Source of the DNA: Variovorax sp. HW608
GTDB taxonomy: Bacteria > Pseudomonadota > Gammaproteobacteria > Burkholderiales > Burkholderiaceae_C
Assembly (NCBI RefSeq): GCF_900090195.1
Contig: NZ_LT607803.1
Span: 5,668,229-5,732,228 of the forward strand
DNA: 64,000 bases
Reading direction: 5' to 3'
The position numbers were made by a program, and so were the translations under genes. The notes beneath the pieces were generated by a model that saw only the letters and a list, made by a program, of their open reading frames with translations, was not told the origin of the DNA and did not search any database. Position 1 is the first letter of the stretch. The number at the start of each line of letters is the position of its first letter. Shown one piece after another: positions 43,035-52,144 of this stretch.

Positions 43035-44371
43035 TGATCCAATCCCCGGCCCTTGGCCTTCTTGAGTTCCTCGGCGTCGGGCACCACCCCGGGCGTGAAG
43101 TAGCCGGCCGCCATCTTGGCGTCCATCTCCACGCGCGCATCGGCGGGGATCAGCTCGTCGGGGATGTTGATGCGTTCGCCGATCTCGATGCCCGAGCCCA
43201 CGATGGCGTCGAACTTCATGTTGCTCATCGAGACCAGCCGGTGGATCTTGCGGATGCCGAGCCAGTGGAAGACGTCCGGCATCAGTTCCTGGAAGCGCAT
43301 GTCCTGCACGCCGGCCACGCATTCGGTGCGGGCGAAATACTGGTCGGCGGTGTCGCCGCCGACTTGGCGCTTGCGTGCGTTGTAGACCAGGAACTTGGTC
43401 ACCTCGCCGAGCGCGCGGCCTTCCTTGCGCGAGTAGGCGATCAGGCCCACGCCGCCGCGCTGCGCGCCGCGGATGCACTCCTCGATGGCATGCGTGAGAT
43501 AGGGCCGGCAGGTGCAGATGTCGGAGCCGAAGACATCCGAGCCGTTGCACTCGTCGTGGATGCGCGCGGTGAGCTCGACCTCCGGGTTCGCGAGATCGCG
43601 CGGGTTGCCGAAGATATAGAGCGTCTGCCCGCCGATGGGCGGCAGGAAGACTTCGAGGTCGGAGCGCGTCACGAGCTCGGGGTACATGCCGCCGGTTTCC
43701 TCGAAGAGCACGCGGCGCAGGTCGGTCTCGGAACAGCCGAAGCGCTTGGCGACCCCGGGCAGATACCAGACGGGCTCGATCGCCGCCTTGGTGACGATCG
43801 CGGCGCCGCCCGGCGTGAGGAACTTGCCGTCGGCCTGGAGGCGGCCCTTCTGCAGCGCCTCGATGACCTCCGGAAGGATGACGTGCGCCTTGGTGATCGC
43901 GATCGTCGGCCGGATGTCGTAGCCGGCCGCGAGCTCGGTCGCGAAGACGTCGGCGACCAGCGCGCCCCACGGATCGAGCGAGACGATGCGTCCCGGTTCG
44001 CCCCACTGCGGATAGGGCCCGATCGCATCGGTGGGCGCGGTGTTGGTCAGGTCGGCCTTGTGATTCGGCGACAGCGCGCCGGCGGCCACGGCCAGCGCGC
44101 GGTAGACGCTGTAGGAACCGCTGTGCGTGCCGATCACGTTGCGGTGCGCGCGCTTGGTGGTGGTACCGACCACCGGCCCGCGCTCGGCGGCGGTCGCGGC
44201 ACCCCACTGGATCGGCAAGGCACCGGAAAGACCGGCGTGCGATGTCAGGCGGATGTGCTTGCGCGGCGAGGATGAACCGGCCGCCGGGGCGGCCGCTGCG
44301 TCGATGGAGGGCTCAGGAGACGCGGAAGAAACGGAGGAAGAAGACGGAGTCGGAACGGTGTCAAGAGACAT
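43031..44371 (-). CDS. GTP cyclohydrolase II-like protein URC1
   Basis: A 446-residue protein with an N-terminal extension and a RibA-like catalytic core (about 245-425). The zinc cysteines are kept as Cys275, Cys286 and Cys288 (C-x10-C-x-C), and the KEGRALGE loop corresponds to the EGRGIGL loop of RibA. The guanine-recognition segment LLTNNPxK of true RibA is replaced by LVSMSNMKFD, so it is probably not a riboflavin enzyme. Yeast Urc1 is the closest named relative; the enzyme may open the uracil ring of UMP. It heads the operon. Confidence 0.88.
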   Translation of the reverse strand: MSLDTVPTPSSSSVSSASPEPSIDAAAAPAAGSSSPRKHIRLTSHAGLSGALPIQWGAATAAERGPVVGTTTKRAHRNVIGTHSGSYSVYRALAVAAGALSPNHKADLTNTAPTDAIGPYPQWGEPGRIVSLDPWGALVADVFATELAAGYDIRPTIAITKAHVILPEVIEALQKGRLQADGKFLTPGGAAIVTKAAIEPVWYLPGVAKRFGCSETDLRRVLFEETGGMYPELVTRSDLEVFLPPIGGQTLYIFGNPRDLANPEVELTARIHDECNGSDVFGSDICTCRPYLTHAIEECIRGAQRGGVGLIAYSRKEGRALGEVTKFLVYNARKRQVGGDTADQYFARTECVAGVQDMRFQELMPDVFHWLGIRKIHRLVSMSNMKFDAIVGSGIEIGERINIPDELIPADARVEMDAKMAAGYFTPGVVPDAEELKKAKGRGLDQ

Positions 44372-44594
44372 TGCAGGCCCTCAAAAAACAAAATGTATCG
44401 AGGGCTTCCACAACTGGCAAGCCGGTGCATACGCCTTTCGCCGTAGGGTTCCGGCGGGGGCGCTGGTCAGGCGGCAGCGGGAGGAGATGCTCCGCGACAG
44501 CCGCGAGATGTGCCGGATTTCGGGCGAATCCATGGCAGTTCGCGCGCTGGCAGCTCGGGGCACAATCCGCCGGATTTCTTTTTTGCTCGGGGCT

Positions 44595-44620
44595 GTAACC
44601 GTCGGAGCCGAAAGCACGAA
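44595..44620 (+). promoter_or_regulatory. ECF sigma-F type promoter (GTAACC-N16-CGAA)
   Basis: GTAACC is at 44595-44600 and CGAA at 44617-44620, with exactly 16 bp between. This is the motif described for the Caulobacter sigma-F regulon, whose sigma factor is also paired with an NrsF/DUF1109 anti-sigma factor. It suggests autoregulation. The -10 overlaps the ATG at 44620, which argues that this ATG is not the true start. Confidence 0.75.
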
Positions 44621-44637
44621 TGACCCAAGGGAACCCG

Positions 44638-45189
44638 TTGGCAAGGAGCGAGGCCGAGATTGCGCTGCGCGACCTTTTTCTGCGCGGGCTGGACGGCGAC
44701 GAGGCGGCCTATCGCGCCTTTCTGCGAAAGCTCAGCGCGCACCTGCGCGCGTACCTGGCCAGGCGCCTGTTCGGCTGGCCCGATGAAGTGGAAGATCTCG
44801 TCCAGGAATGCCTTCTCGCCATGCACAACCAGCGCCACACCTACCAGAGCGACCAGCCGCTGACGGCCTGGGTGCATGCGATCGCGCGCTACAAGATGAT
44901 CGATCTGCTGCGCGCCAAGTCCGCGCGCGAAGCGCTGCACGAGCCGCTGGATGACGACCTGGCGGTGTTCGCCGAATCGGCCACCGAGTCGAGCGATGCG
45001 CGCCGCGATCTGGCCGGGTTGCTCGATACCTTGCCGGACCGCCATCGCCTGCCGATCGTGCACGTCAAGCTCGAAGGCCTCTCGGTGGCGGAGACGGCGA
45101 AGCTCACCGGCATGTCGGAGTCCGCGGTCAAGGTGGGCATCCATCGCGGCCTGAAGGCGCTGGCGCTGAAGATCAGGGAGGCGATCTGA
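44638..45189 (+). CDS. ECF RNA polymerase sigma factor (sigma-F/NrsF group)
   Basis: A 183-residue ECF sigma factor. Region 2 spans about 10-85 ([21 protein letters not shown] and [15 protein letters not shown]) and region 4 about 120-180 ([27 protein letters not shown]). ATG at 44620 gives six more codons. I prefer TTG at 44638 because a sigma-F type promoter overlaps the ATG and AAGGGA sits five bases before the TTG. The stop overlaps the start of the membrane anti-sigma gene by one base. Homologous systems respond to heavy metals; the inducer here is unknown. Confidence 0.9.
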   Translation: MARSEAEIALRDLFLRGLDGDEAAYRAFLRKLSAHLRAYLARRLFGWPDEVEDLVQECLLAMHNQRHTYQSDQPLTAWVHAIARYKMIDLLRAKSAREALHEPLDDDLAVFAESATESSDARRDLAGLLDTLPDRHRLPIVHVKLEGLSVAETAKLTGMSESAVKVGIHRGLKALALKIREAI

Positions 45190-45830
45190 TGAAGACCGAC
45201 GATCTCATCTCGATGCTCGCCGGCAGCGCCACGCCGGTGCCCAGGCATGCGACGAGCCGGCGGCTGTCGAGCGCCATGCTGGCCGGGCTGCCGCTGTCCT
45301 TCGCCATCATGCTGCTGGTCTATGGCCTGCGGCGCGACCTGATGGAAGTGATGGCGCTGCCGATCTTCTGGGTGCGCTTGCTGTTTCCGATCTGCATCGC
45401 GGTGGGTGCCTACCTGATGGCCGAGCGTCTGGCGCGGCCGGGTGTGCGCGTTCGCAAGGCGTGGCTCGGGCTGGCCGTGCCGCTGCTCGTGATCTGGGGC
45501 GTTGCGGCCTACACGCTGATGTCCGCACCCGCCGGCGAGCGCCCTGCATTGGTCATGGGTCAGACGTGGCGGACCTGCACGGCCAACATTGCCTTCGTTG
45601 CGTTGCCGGTCTTCGTCGCTGCACTGGTCGCACTCAAGGGGCTCGCGCCGACGCGGCCAGCGCTCGCGGGCGCGGCCGCCGGTTTGATGGCCGGCGGGGC
45701 TGGGGCCGCGGTCTATGCGCTGCACTGCGTGGAATTGGCGGCGCCGTTTTTCGCGGTCTGGTACGTGCTCGGCGTTTCCGTGCCGGCGGCGGCGGGGGCG
45801 CTGATCGGCGCGAGGTGGTTGAGGTGGTGA
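45189..45830 (+). CDS. NrsF family anti-sigma factor (DUF1109)
   Basis: A 213-residue membrane protein with six predicted helices (about 31-48, 57-77, 92-112, 130-150, 157-178 and 185-207) and a short N-terminal cytoplasmic segment ([11 protein letters not shown]). It is the typical NrsF/DUF1109 topology, with cysteines Cys132 (WRTCTANI) and Cys181 (LHCVE) at positions that suit redox or metal sensing. In Caulobacter, NrsF holds sigma-F inactive through conserved cysteines. The one-base overlap with the sigma gene is normal for this pair. Confidence 0.9.
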   Translation: MKTDDLISMLAGSATPVPRHATSRRLSSAMLAGLPLSFAIMLLVYGLRRDLMEVMALPIFWVRLLFPICIAVGAYLMAERLARPGVRVRKAWLGLAVPLLVIWGVAAYTLMSAPAGERPALVMGQTWRTCTANIAFVALPVFVAALVALKGLAPTRPALAGAAAGLMAGGAGAAVYALHCVELAAPFFAVWYVLGVSVPAAAGALIGARWLRW

Positions 45831-45848
45831 GGAGGCGGTGGGGCGCCA

Positions 45849-46322
45849 TCACTCCGGCAACGGCAGCGCGCTCGTGCACTTGAACTCGTCCAGGCACACG
45901 CTGGACCGCACGCCGTCCACGCCGGGCAGCCGCATCAGCTTCTCGATCAGGAACTGCGACAGCCCCTTCAGGTCGCGCGCGATGACCTTCATCACGAAGT
46001 CGTAGTCGCCGGTGATCGAGTAGCACTCCAGCACTTCCGGCAGGTCGGTCACCACGTTGGTGAACTTCGACAGGTCGCGGATGTGACCCTTTTCCATCGC
46101 CACGAGGATGAAGGCGACCACGTGCAGGTCGAGCCGGGCAGGGGCCAGCCGCGTCTCGTAGCGGGCGATGTAGCCGGCTTCCTCCAGGCGCCGGTGGCGG
46201 CGGTGGCACTGCGCCGGCGACAGGCCGGCGGCCTCGGCCAGCTCGAGGTTGGAGGCCCGGCCGTGCTCCTGCAGGAAGCCCAGGATCTTGCGGTCGATGC
46301 GGTCCAGATCGGTCTCGTACAA
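45849..46322 (-). CDS. Lrp/AsnC family transcriptional regulator
   Basis: A 157-residue regulator with an N-terminal winged helix (LDRIDRKILGFLQEHGRASN, then ELAEAAGLSPAQCHRRHRRLEEAGYI) and a C-terminal RAM domain (ECYSITGDYDFVMKVIARD). The start is TTG at 46322, after AAGGA. It is divergent from the ABC transporter and dehydrogenase genes, so it most likely regulates them in response to an amino acid. It converges on the NrsF gene. Confidence 0.93.
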   Translation of the reverse strand: MYETDLDRIDRKILGFLQEHGRASNLELAEAAGLSPAQCHRRHRRLEEAGYIARYETRLAPARLDLHVVAFILVAMEKGHIRDLSKFTNVVTDLPEVLECYSITGDYDFVMKVIARDLKGLSQFLIEKLMRLPGVDGVRSSVCLDEFKCTSALPLPE

Positions 46323-46349
46323 GATTTATTCCTTTGAAGTTCGATGGAG

Positions 46350-46362
46350 GAAATTCTATTTC
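46350..46362. promoter_or_regulatory. AT-rich dyad, candidate Lrp-type operator
   Basis: GAAATTCTATTTC is perfectly symmetric around TCT, is AT-rich in a GC-rich genome, and lies 28 bp upstream of the Lrp-type gene in the divergent region. Binding is an inference. Confidence 0.4.
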
Positions 46363-46527
46363 TCGCCCGAGGGTTCGCCCGGGTCTTTGATGAAAGCAGA
46401 TTTTCCGGCCGAAAGTTCACACTTCTCGCCCTGGAAAGCAGCGATTCGACGCGGCTCACGAGGCCCTCGCGCCGGAGCGCTTTCCTCCATTGAAACCCAA
46501 TCGACTATTTCTCATCAGGACTTCAAC

Positions 46528-47505
46528 GTGAAACATTCTTTCGTGCGTTCCGCCCTCGGTCTTTTCGCCTTCGCGCTCGCCGGCGCCGCCGCGCCCAGCC
46601 ATGCTTCCGACAAGACGATGTCCGTGGCGGTCACCTCGATCGTCGAACACAAGGCCCTCGACGCGGTACGAGACGGCGTCAGGGACGAGCTGAAGTCCGC
46701 CGGCTTCGAGGCCGGCAAGAACCTGAAGTACGAATTCCAGAGCGCCCAGGGCAACAACGGCACGGCCGCGCAGATCGCACGCAAGTACGTCGGCGAGCGG
46801 CCTGACGTGATCGTCGCGATCGCCACGCCCTCGGCGCAGGCGGTGGTCGCCGCGAGCAAGGACATTCCCGTGGTCTACAGCGCGGTGACCGATCCGGTCG
46901 CGGCCAAGCTGGTGAAGAGCTGGGAGGCCTCGGGCACGAACGTGACCGGCGTGTCCGACCTCTCGCCGCTGGACAAGCACCTGGCGCTGATCAAGCGCGT
47001 CGTGCCCAATGCCAAGCGCGTGGGCGTGATCTACAGCCCGGGCGAGGCCAACTCGGTCGCGATCATCGAGGCGCTGAAGAAGGCGATGCCTGCCGCGGGC
47101 CTCACGCTGGTGGAAGGCGCCGCCGCGCGCACCGTCGACGTGGCGAGCGCCGCGCAGAGCCTGGTGGGCAAGGTGGACGTGATCTACGCGCCGACCGACA
47201 ACAACGTGATGTCGGCCTTCGAGGGCATCGTGAAGGTGGCCCAGCAGGCCAAGATCCCGGTGGTGGCGGCGGACACCGACGCGGTCAAGCGCGGCGCGGT
47301 CGCGGCGCTGGGCCTCAACTACTACGACATCGGCCACCAGACCGGCAAGATCGTCGTGCGCATCCTGCAGGGCCAGGCACCGGGCACGATCGCCTCGCAG
47401 ACCAGCGACAACTTCGAGCTGCACGTGAACCCGGCCGCAGCGCAGAAGCAGGGCGTGACGCTCTCGGACGAGCTGGTGAAGTCGGCCCAGGTGGTCGTCA
47501 AGTAA
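46528..47505 (+). CDS. ABC transporter substrate-binding protein (TrpX-like)
   Basis: A 325-residue periplasmic binding protein with a signal peptide (residues 1-24, ending APSHA). The mature domain belongs to the ABC_sub_bind family (PF04392 type): VAVTSIVEHKALDAVRDGVRD, FQSAQGNNGTAAQIARKY and IYAPTDNNVMSAFEG. Relatives in Gram-positives bind tryptophan or tyrosine. The start is GTG at 46528, with AGGA seven bases upstream. It is the first gene of the transporter-dehydrogenase unit. Confidence 0.92.
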   Translation: MKHSFVRSALGLFAFALAGAAAPSHASDKTMSVAVTSIVEHKALDAVRDGVRDELKSAGFEAGKNLKYEFQSAQGNNGTAAQIARKYVGERPDVIVAIATPSAQAVVAASKDIPVVYSAVTDPVAAKLVKSWEASGTNVTGVSDLSPLDKHLALIKRVVPNAKRVGVIYSPGEANSVAIIEALKKAMPAAGLTLVEGAAARTVDVASAAQSLVGKVDVIYAPTDNNVMSAFEGIVKVAQQAKIPVVAADTDAVKRGAVAALGLNYYDIGHQTGKIVVRILQGQAPGTIASQTSDNFELHVNPAAAQKQGVTLSDELVKSAQVVVK

Positions 47506-47535
47506 GCACGCAGCGCACTGGCGGAGGCTCGCTCC

Positions 47536-48465
47536 ATGTCGCTCATCGCTTCGCTCGGCGCCATCGAGATCGGTCTGATCTTCGGACTGGTCGCGCTCGG
47601 CGTCTACCTGTCGTTTCGCATCATCAACTTTCCGGACCTGACGGTCGACGGCAGCTTTCCGCTCGGCGGCGCCGTCGCGGCGGCGCTGATCGTGGCGGGT
47701 TGGAATCCCTTCGCCGCGACGGGCGTGGCCATCGCCGCCGGCGCGCTGGCCGGCTGGCTCACCGCGTGGCTGAATGTGCGGCTGCGCATCATGCAGCTGC
47801 TCGCCAGCATCCTGGTGATGATCGCGCTGTACTCGGTCAACCTGCGCGTCATGGGCAAGCCCAACGTGGCGCTGATCGACGAGCCCACGGTGTTCAGCAT
47901 GCTCGCCTTCGGCGGCATGCCGGACTACCTGCTCAAGCCGCTGCTGCTGCTGGCCATCGTGGTCGCGGCCAAGGTACTGCTGGACCTGTTCTTCGCCTCC
48001 GAAGCGGGGCTGGCGATGCGGGCCACCGGCGGCAATCCGCGCATGGCGCGTGCACAGGGCATCTCGACCGATCGCCAGACGATCTGCGGCCTGGCGCTGT
48101 CGAATGCGCTGGTCGCGCTGGCGGGGGCGCTCTTCGTGCAGAGCCAGGGCGGCGCGGACATCTCGATGGGCATCGGCACCATCGTGGTCGGGCTCGCCGC
48201 GGTGATCATCGGCGAAACCATCCTGCCGGCGCGCAGCCTCGTCGTGACCACGCTGGCCTGCGTGCTCGGCGCGGTGCTCTACCGCTTCTTCATCGCGCTG
48301 GCGCTCAACAGCGACTTCATCGGCCTGAAGGCCCAGGACCTGAACCTGGTGACGGCCGTACTCGTCGCATTCGCGCTGCTCGTGCCGGCCTGGAAGCGCA
48401 AGCTGCCGGTGCGCCGGGCGGCCGCGCGCACCGTTTCTTCGATCGCTGCCAAGGGGGTCCGCTGA
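47536..48465 (+). CDS. ABC transporter permease (TrpY-like)
   Basis: A 309-residue inner-membrane permease with eight or nine helices of the BPD_transp_2 type. The FGLVALGVYLSFRIINFPDLTVDGSFPLGGA opening matches the permeases that pair with PF04392 binding proteins, and the EAA-like region is GLAMRATGGNPRMARAQGI. It lies 30 bp after the binding-protein gene. Its stop overlaps the ATPase start. Confidence 0.93.
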   Translation: MSLIASLGAIEIGLIFGLVALGVYLSFRIINFPDLTVDGSFPLGGAVAAALIVAGWNPFAATGVAIAAGALAGWLTAWLNVRLRIMQLLASILVMIALYSVNLRVMGKPNVALIDEPTVFSMLAFGGMPDYLLKPLLLLAIVVAAKVLLDLFFASEAGLAMRATGGNPRMARAQGISTDRQTICGLALSNALVALAGALFVQSQGGADISMGIGTIVVGLAAVIIGETILPARSLVVTTLACVLGAVLYRFFIALALNSDFIGLKAQDLNLVTAVLVAFALLVPAWKRKLPVRRAAARTVSSIAAKGVR

Positions 48466-49259
48466 TGTTGCACGCCAAGGGTCTCGAAATCACCTTCAAC
48501 CCGGGCACGCCGATCGAGAACCGCGTGCTGCGCGGGCTGGACCTGAAGATCCCGACGGGCCAGTTCGTCACCGTGATCGGCTCCAACGGCGCGGGCAAGT
48601 CGACCTTCCTGAATGCGGTGAGCGGCGATCTGCTGGTCGACCGCGGCACGATCCACATCGACGGCGAAGACGTCACGCGACGTGCCGCATGGCAGCGTTC
48701 GGACATGGTGGCGCGCGTCTTCCAGGACCCGATGGCCGGCACCTGCGAGGCGCTCACGATCGAGGAGAACATGGCGCTGGCCTGGAAGCGCGGCGCGCGC
48801 CGCGGCTTCGGCTTCTCGCTCACGCGCAGCCTGCGCGAGTTCTTCCGCGAGAAGCTCAGCATCCTCAACCTCGGCCTGGAGAACCGGCTGGCCGACCGCA
48901 TGGGCCTGCTGTCGGGCGGACAGCGGCAGGCGGTGAGCCTGCTGATGGCCTCGCTGCAGCCGTCGCGCATCCTGCTGCTCGACGAGCACACGGCGGCGCT
49001 CGATCCGAAGACGGCCGCCTTCGTGCTGGACCTCACCGCGCGCATCGTGGAGGCCGGCAAGCTCACCGCGATGATGGTCACGCACAGCATGCGGCAGGCG
49101 CTGGACTACGGCAGCCGCACCGTGATGCTGCACGAGGGCCGCGTGATCCTCGACGTCGCGGGCAAGGACCGCACGGGCATGGACGTGCCCGACCTGCTCG
49201 ACATGTTCGAGAAGACGCGCGGCGAAAAACTCGACGACGACAAATTGCTGCTCGCCTGA
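48465..49259 (+). CDS. ABC transporter ATP-binding protein (TrpZ-like)
   Basis: A 264-residue ATPase. Walker A is GSNGAGKST (residues 38-46), the signature is LSGGQRQAV, Walker B is ILLLDEHTAALD and the switch His lies in MVTHSM. The Walker B motif carries DEHT where most have DEPT, as in this subfamily. It overlaps the permease gene by one base, completing a three-gene ABC transporter. Confidence 0.95.
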   Translation: MLHAKGLEITFNPGTPIENRVLRGLDLKIPTGQFVTVIGSNGAGKSTFLNAVSGDLLVDRGTIHIDGEDVTRRAAWQRSDMVARVFQDPMAGTCEALTIEENMALAWKRGARRGFGFSLTRSLREFFREKLSILNLGLENRLADRMGLLSGGQRQAVSLLMASLQPSRILLLDEHTAALDPKTAAFVLDLTARIVEAGKLTAMMVTHSMRQALDYGSRTVMLHEGRVILDVAGKDRTGMDVPDLLDMFEKTRGEKLDDDKLLLA

Positions 49260-49284
49260 ATTCAATGAATCCTGAAAGACAGAA

Positions 49285-50511
49285 ATGAAAGAACTGCTGA
49301 CCCGTTTCGAGAACAAGGCGCCCGAGATCGTCTTCGAATGGCACGACGCCGAAACGCCCGCCAAGGGCTGGGTCGTCATCAATTCGCTGCGCGGCGGTGC
49401 CGCCGGCGGCGGAACGCGCATGCGCGCCGGTTTGGACCGGCGCGAGGTCGAATCGCTGGCCAAGACCATGGAGGTCAAGTTCAGCGTCTCCGGCCCGGCC
49501 ATCGGCGGCGCGAAGTCGGGCATCGACTTCGACCCGGCCGATCCGCGCAAGAACGAGGTGCTGCGGCGCTGGTACAAGGCGGTGACGCCGCTGCTCAAGA
49601 CCTATTACGGCACCGGCGGCGACCTCAACGTCGACGAGGTGCACGAGGTGATCCCGATCACCGAGAGCTATGGTCTCTGGCATCCGCAGGAGGGCGTGGT
49701 CAACGGGCATTTCGCGCCCAGCGACAGCGAGCGCATCCAGAAGGTCGGCCAGTTGCGCATGGGCGTGGCCAAGGTGGTGGAAGACCGCCAGTATTCGCCC
49801 GACATCGCGCGCCGGTACGTGGTGGCCGATCTGATCACCGGCTGGGGCGTGGCCGAGTCGGTGCGGCACTACTACCGCCTGTACGGCGGCGGCGTCGCCG
49901 GCAAGCGCGTCATCGTGCAGGGCTGGGGCAATGTCGGCTCCGCCGCGGCCTACTACCTTGCGCAGGCCGGCGCGAAGGTGGTCGGGATCATCGACCGCGA
50001 AGGCGGGCTGCTGAATCCGGACGGCTTCAGCTTCGAGCAGGTCCGCCAGCTCTTCCTCGACAAGAAGGGAAACCAGCTGTCGGCGAAACACATGCTGCGC
50101 TTCGACGACATCGACAGCCTCGTCTGGAGCGCGGGCGCCGAGATCTTCCTGCCCTGTGCCGGCTCGCGGCTCGTGACGCGCGAGCAGGTCGGGGCGCTGG
50201 TCGAAGGCGGGCTCGAAGTGGTCTCCAGCGGCGCGAACGTGCCTTTTGCCGACCGCGAGATCTTCTACGGCCCGATCTACGAAGAGGCCGATTCGCAGGT
50301 CGCGGTGATCCCCGACTTCATCGCCAACTGCGGCATGGCGCGCGCGTTCGCATTCCTGATGGCGGGCGATGCGGAGCTGTCCGATGCAGCGATCTTCGGT
50401 GACGTGTCGGCCACGGTGGCTGCGGCGCTCGAACGCTGCCATGCCCGTTCCAGCGGGCGCACCGGGATCGCGCGCATGGCTTTCGAGAACGCGCTGACCC
50501 AGCTGATCTGA
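49285..50511 (+). CDS. Glu/Leu/Phe/Val dehydrogenase family protein
   Basis: A 408-residue NAD(P)-dependent amino acid dehydrogenase. The substrate-side Lys77 lies in GGAKSG, and Lys65 in EVKFSV. The dinucleotide motif is GWGNVGSAAAYYLAQAGAKV, followed by the DREG acidic turn, which favours NAD. It lies 25 bp after the ABC ATPase. Next to an Lrp-type regulator and a TrpX-like transporter, it may deaminate the imported amino acid; which one is not determined. Confidence 0.9.
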   Translation: MKELLTRFENKAPEIVFEWHDAETPAKGWVVINSLRGGAAGGGTRMRAGLDRREVESLAKTMEVKFSVSGPAIGGAKSGIDFDPADPRKNEVLRRWYKAVTPLLKTYYGTGGDLNVDEVHEVIPITESYGLWHPQEGVVNGHFAPSDSERIQKVGQLRMGVAKVVEDRQYSPDIARRYVVADLITGWGVAESVRHYYRLYGGGVAGKRVIVQGWGNVGSAAAYYLAQAGAKVVGIIDREGGLLNPDGFSFEQVRQLFLDKKGNQLSAKHMLRFDDIDSLVWSAGAEIFLPCAGSRLVTREQVGALVEGGLEVVSSGANVPFADREIFYGPIYEEADSQVAVIPDFIANCGMARAFAFLMAGDAELSDAAIFGDVSATVAAALERCHARSSGRTGIARMAFENALTQLI

Positions 50512-50517
50512 GGCCTG

Positions 50518-52038
50518 TCAGCGCTTCTTCGGGCCGAAGATGCTGCCGAGCACGCCGCGCAGGATTTCCCTGCCGACGGTCGTGCCCATGGTGCGGACGG
50601 CGGACTTGGCCATGGTCTGCGCGAGGCCGTCGTGCCGGCCGCCGCGCGGACCGACCGAGCCGAACAGGATCTCGTTGACGGTGTTCATCACGCCGCTGCC
50701 TGCATCCTGCGGCGCCGCCGCGCCCGGTTTCGCGGTGCCGGCCACGGGTGCGTCGGGCGCGCTCGCGGCGCGGCCTTTGAGCTTTTCATAGGCCGACTCG
50801 CGGTCCACCGCCTTTTCGTAGACGCCCGCGACCAGCGAGTTCGCGATGAGCGCCTGGCGCTCGGCGGAGGTGATCGGCCCGATCTGGCTGCCGGGCGGCA
50901 GCACGTACACGCGTTCGGTCACGGACGGGCGGCCCTTGTCGTCGAGGAAGCTGACCAGCGCCTCGCCGACCGCGAGCTCGGTGATGGCCTTCTCGATGTC
51001 CAGGCCTGGCTTCTGGCGCATCGTCGTCGCGGTCGCCTTGACCGCCTTCTGGTCGCGCGGCGTGAAGGCCCGCAATGCGTGCTGCACCCGATTGCCGAGC
51101 TGGGCCAGCACCGAGTCGGGGATGTCCAGCGGGTTCTGCGTGACGAAGTAGACCCCCACGCCTTTGGAACGCACCAGCCGCACCACCAGCTCGATGCGCT
51201 CGATCAGGGCCTTGGGCGCCTCGTTGAAGAGCAGGTGGGCTTCGTCGAAGAAGAACACCAGCTTGGGCTGGTCCGGGTCGCCGATCTCGGGCAGGTGCTC
51301 GAACAGCTCCGACAGCAGCCACAGCAGGAAGGTCGCGTAAAGGCGCGGCGAATTCATCAGCTTGTCGGCCGCCAGGATGTTCACCACGCCCTTGCCACCC
51401 TCGGTCTGCATGAAGTCGGCGATGTTGAGCATCGGTTCGCCGAAGAACTTGTCGCCGCCCTGGGTCTCGATCTGCAGCAGGCCGCGCTGGATCGCGCCGA
51501 TGCTGGCTGCGCTGATGTTGCCGTACTGGGTGGTGAACTGGCTCGCGTTCTCGCCGACGTACTGGAGCATCGCGCGCAGGTCCTTGAGGTCGAGCAGCAA
51601 GAGGCCGTTGTCGTCCGCGATCTTGAAGACCAGGTTGAGCACGCCCGACTGGGTGTCGTTGAGGCCGAGCATGCGGCCCAGCAGCAGCGGCCCCATGTCC
51701 GAAATGGTGGCGCGCACCGGGTGGCCCTGTTCGCCGAACACGTCCCACAGCGTGACGGGGCAGGCGAGGGCTTCGGGTGCATCGATGCCGCGGTCCTTGA
51801 GCGACGCGGCCATCTTCTCGCCGATGCTGCCTTTCTGGCTGATGCCGGTCAGGTCGCCCTTGACGTCGGCCATGAACACCGGCACGCCGATGGCGGAGAG
51901 CTTCTCGGCCATCGTCTGCAGCGTGACGGTCTTGCCGGTGCCGGTGGCCCCGGTAATCAGGCCATGGCGATTGGCCAGGCCCGGCAGCAGGTTGCATTCG
52001 ATCGCGTCGTGGCGGGCGATCAGGAGGGGGTCGGCCAT
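50518..52038 (-). CDS. HerA-like DUF853 family ATPase
   Basis: A 506-residue P-loop ATPase of the DUF853/HerA-FtsK superfamily. Walker A is GATGTGKT (about residues 30-37), Walker B is [13 protein letters not shown] and the arginine-finger region lies in [17 protein letters not shown]. The C terminus is low-complexity Ala/Pro-rich, then [18 protein letters not shown]. Family members are annotated as helicase or pump-like; the substrate is unknown. It is convergent with the dehydrogenase, 6 bp apart. Confidence 0.92.
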   Translation of the reverse strand: MADPLLIARHDAIECNLLPGLANRHGLITGATGTGKTVTLQTMAEKLSAIGVPVFMADVKGDLTGISQKGSIGEKMAASLKDRGIDAPEALACPVTLWDVFGEQGHPVRATISDMGPLLLGRMLGLNDTQSGVLNLVFKIADDNGLLLLDLKDLRAMLQYVGENASQFTTQYGNISAASIGAIQRGLLQIETQGGDKFFGEPMLNIADFMQTEGGKGVVNILAADKLMNSPRLYATFLLWLLSELFEHLPEIGDPDQPKLVFFFDEAHLLFNEAPKALIERIELVVRLVRSKGVGVYFVTQNPLDIPDSVLAQLGNRVQHALRAFTPRDQKAVKATATTMRQKPGLDIEKAITELAVGEALVSFLDDKGRPSVTERVYVLPPGSQIGPITSAERQALIANSLVAGVYEKAVDRESAYEKLKGRAASAPDAPVAGTAKPGAAAPQDAGSGVMNTVNEILFGSVGPRGGRHDGLAQTMAKSAVRTMGTTVGREILRGVLGSIFGPKKR

Positions 52039-52144
52039 GGGGGATTTCCGGTCGTTGCGAGAGGAGCCAGTCTAGCGAAGCGGCCTCCCTATAATTCCAA
52101 AAACCCGAGCGATAGTTTTTCACAAGTTCCTCCGGAGTTCACTT

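Noticed and set aside
43031..44371. Call as riboflavin-pathway GTP cyclohydrolase II (ribA)
   Set aside because: The guanine-recognition segment is not conserved and the gene is coupled to URC4, not to rib genes.
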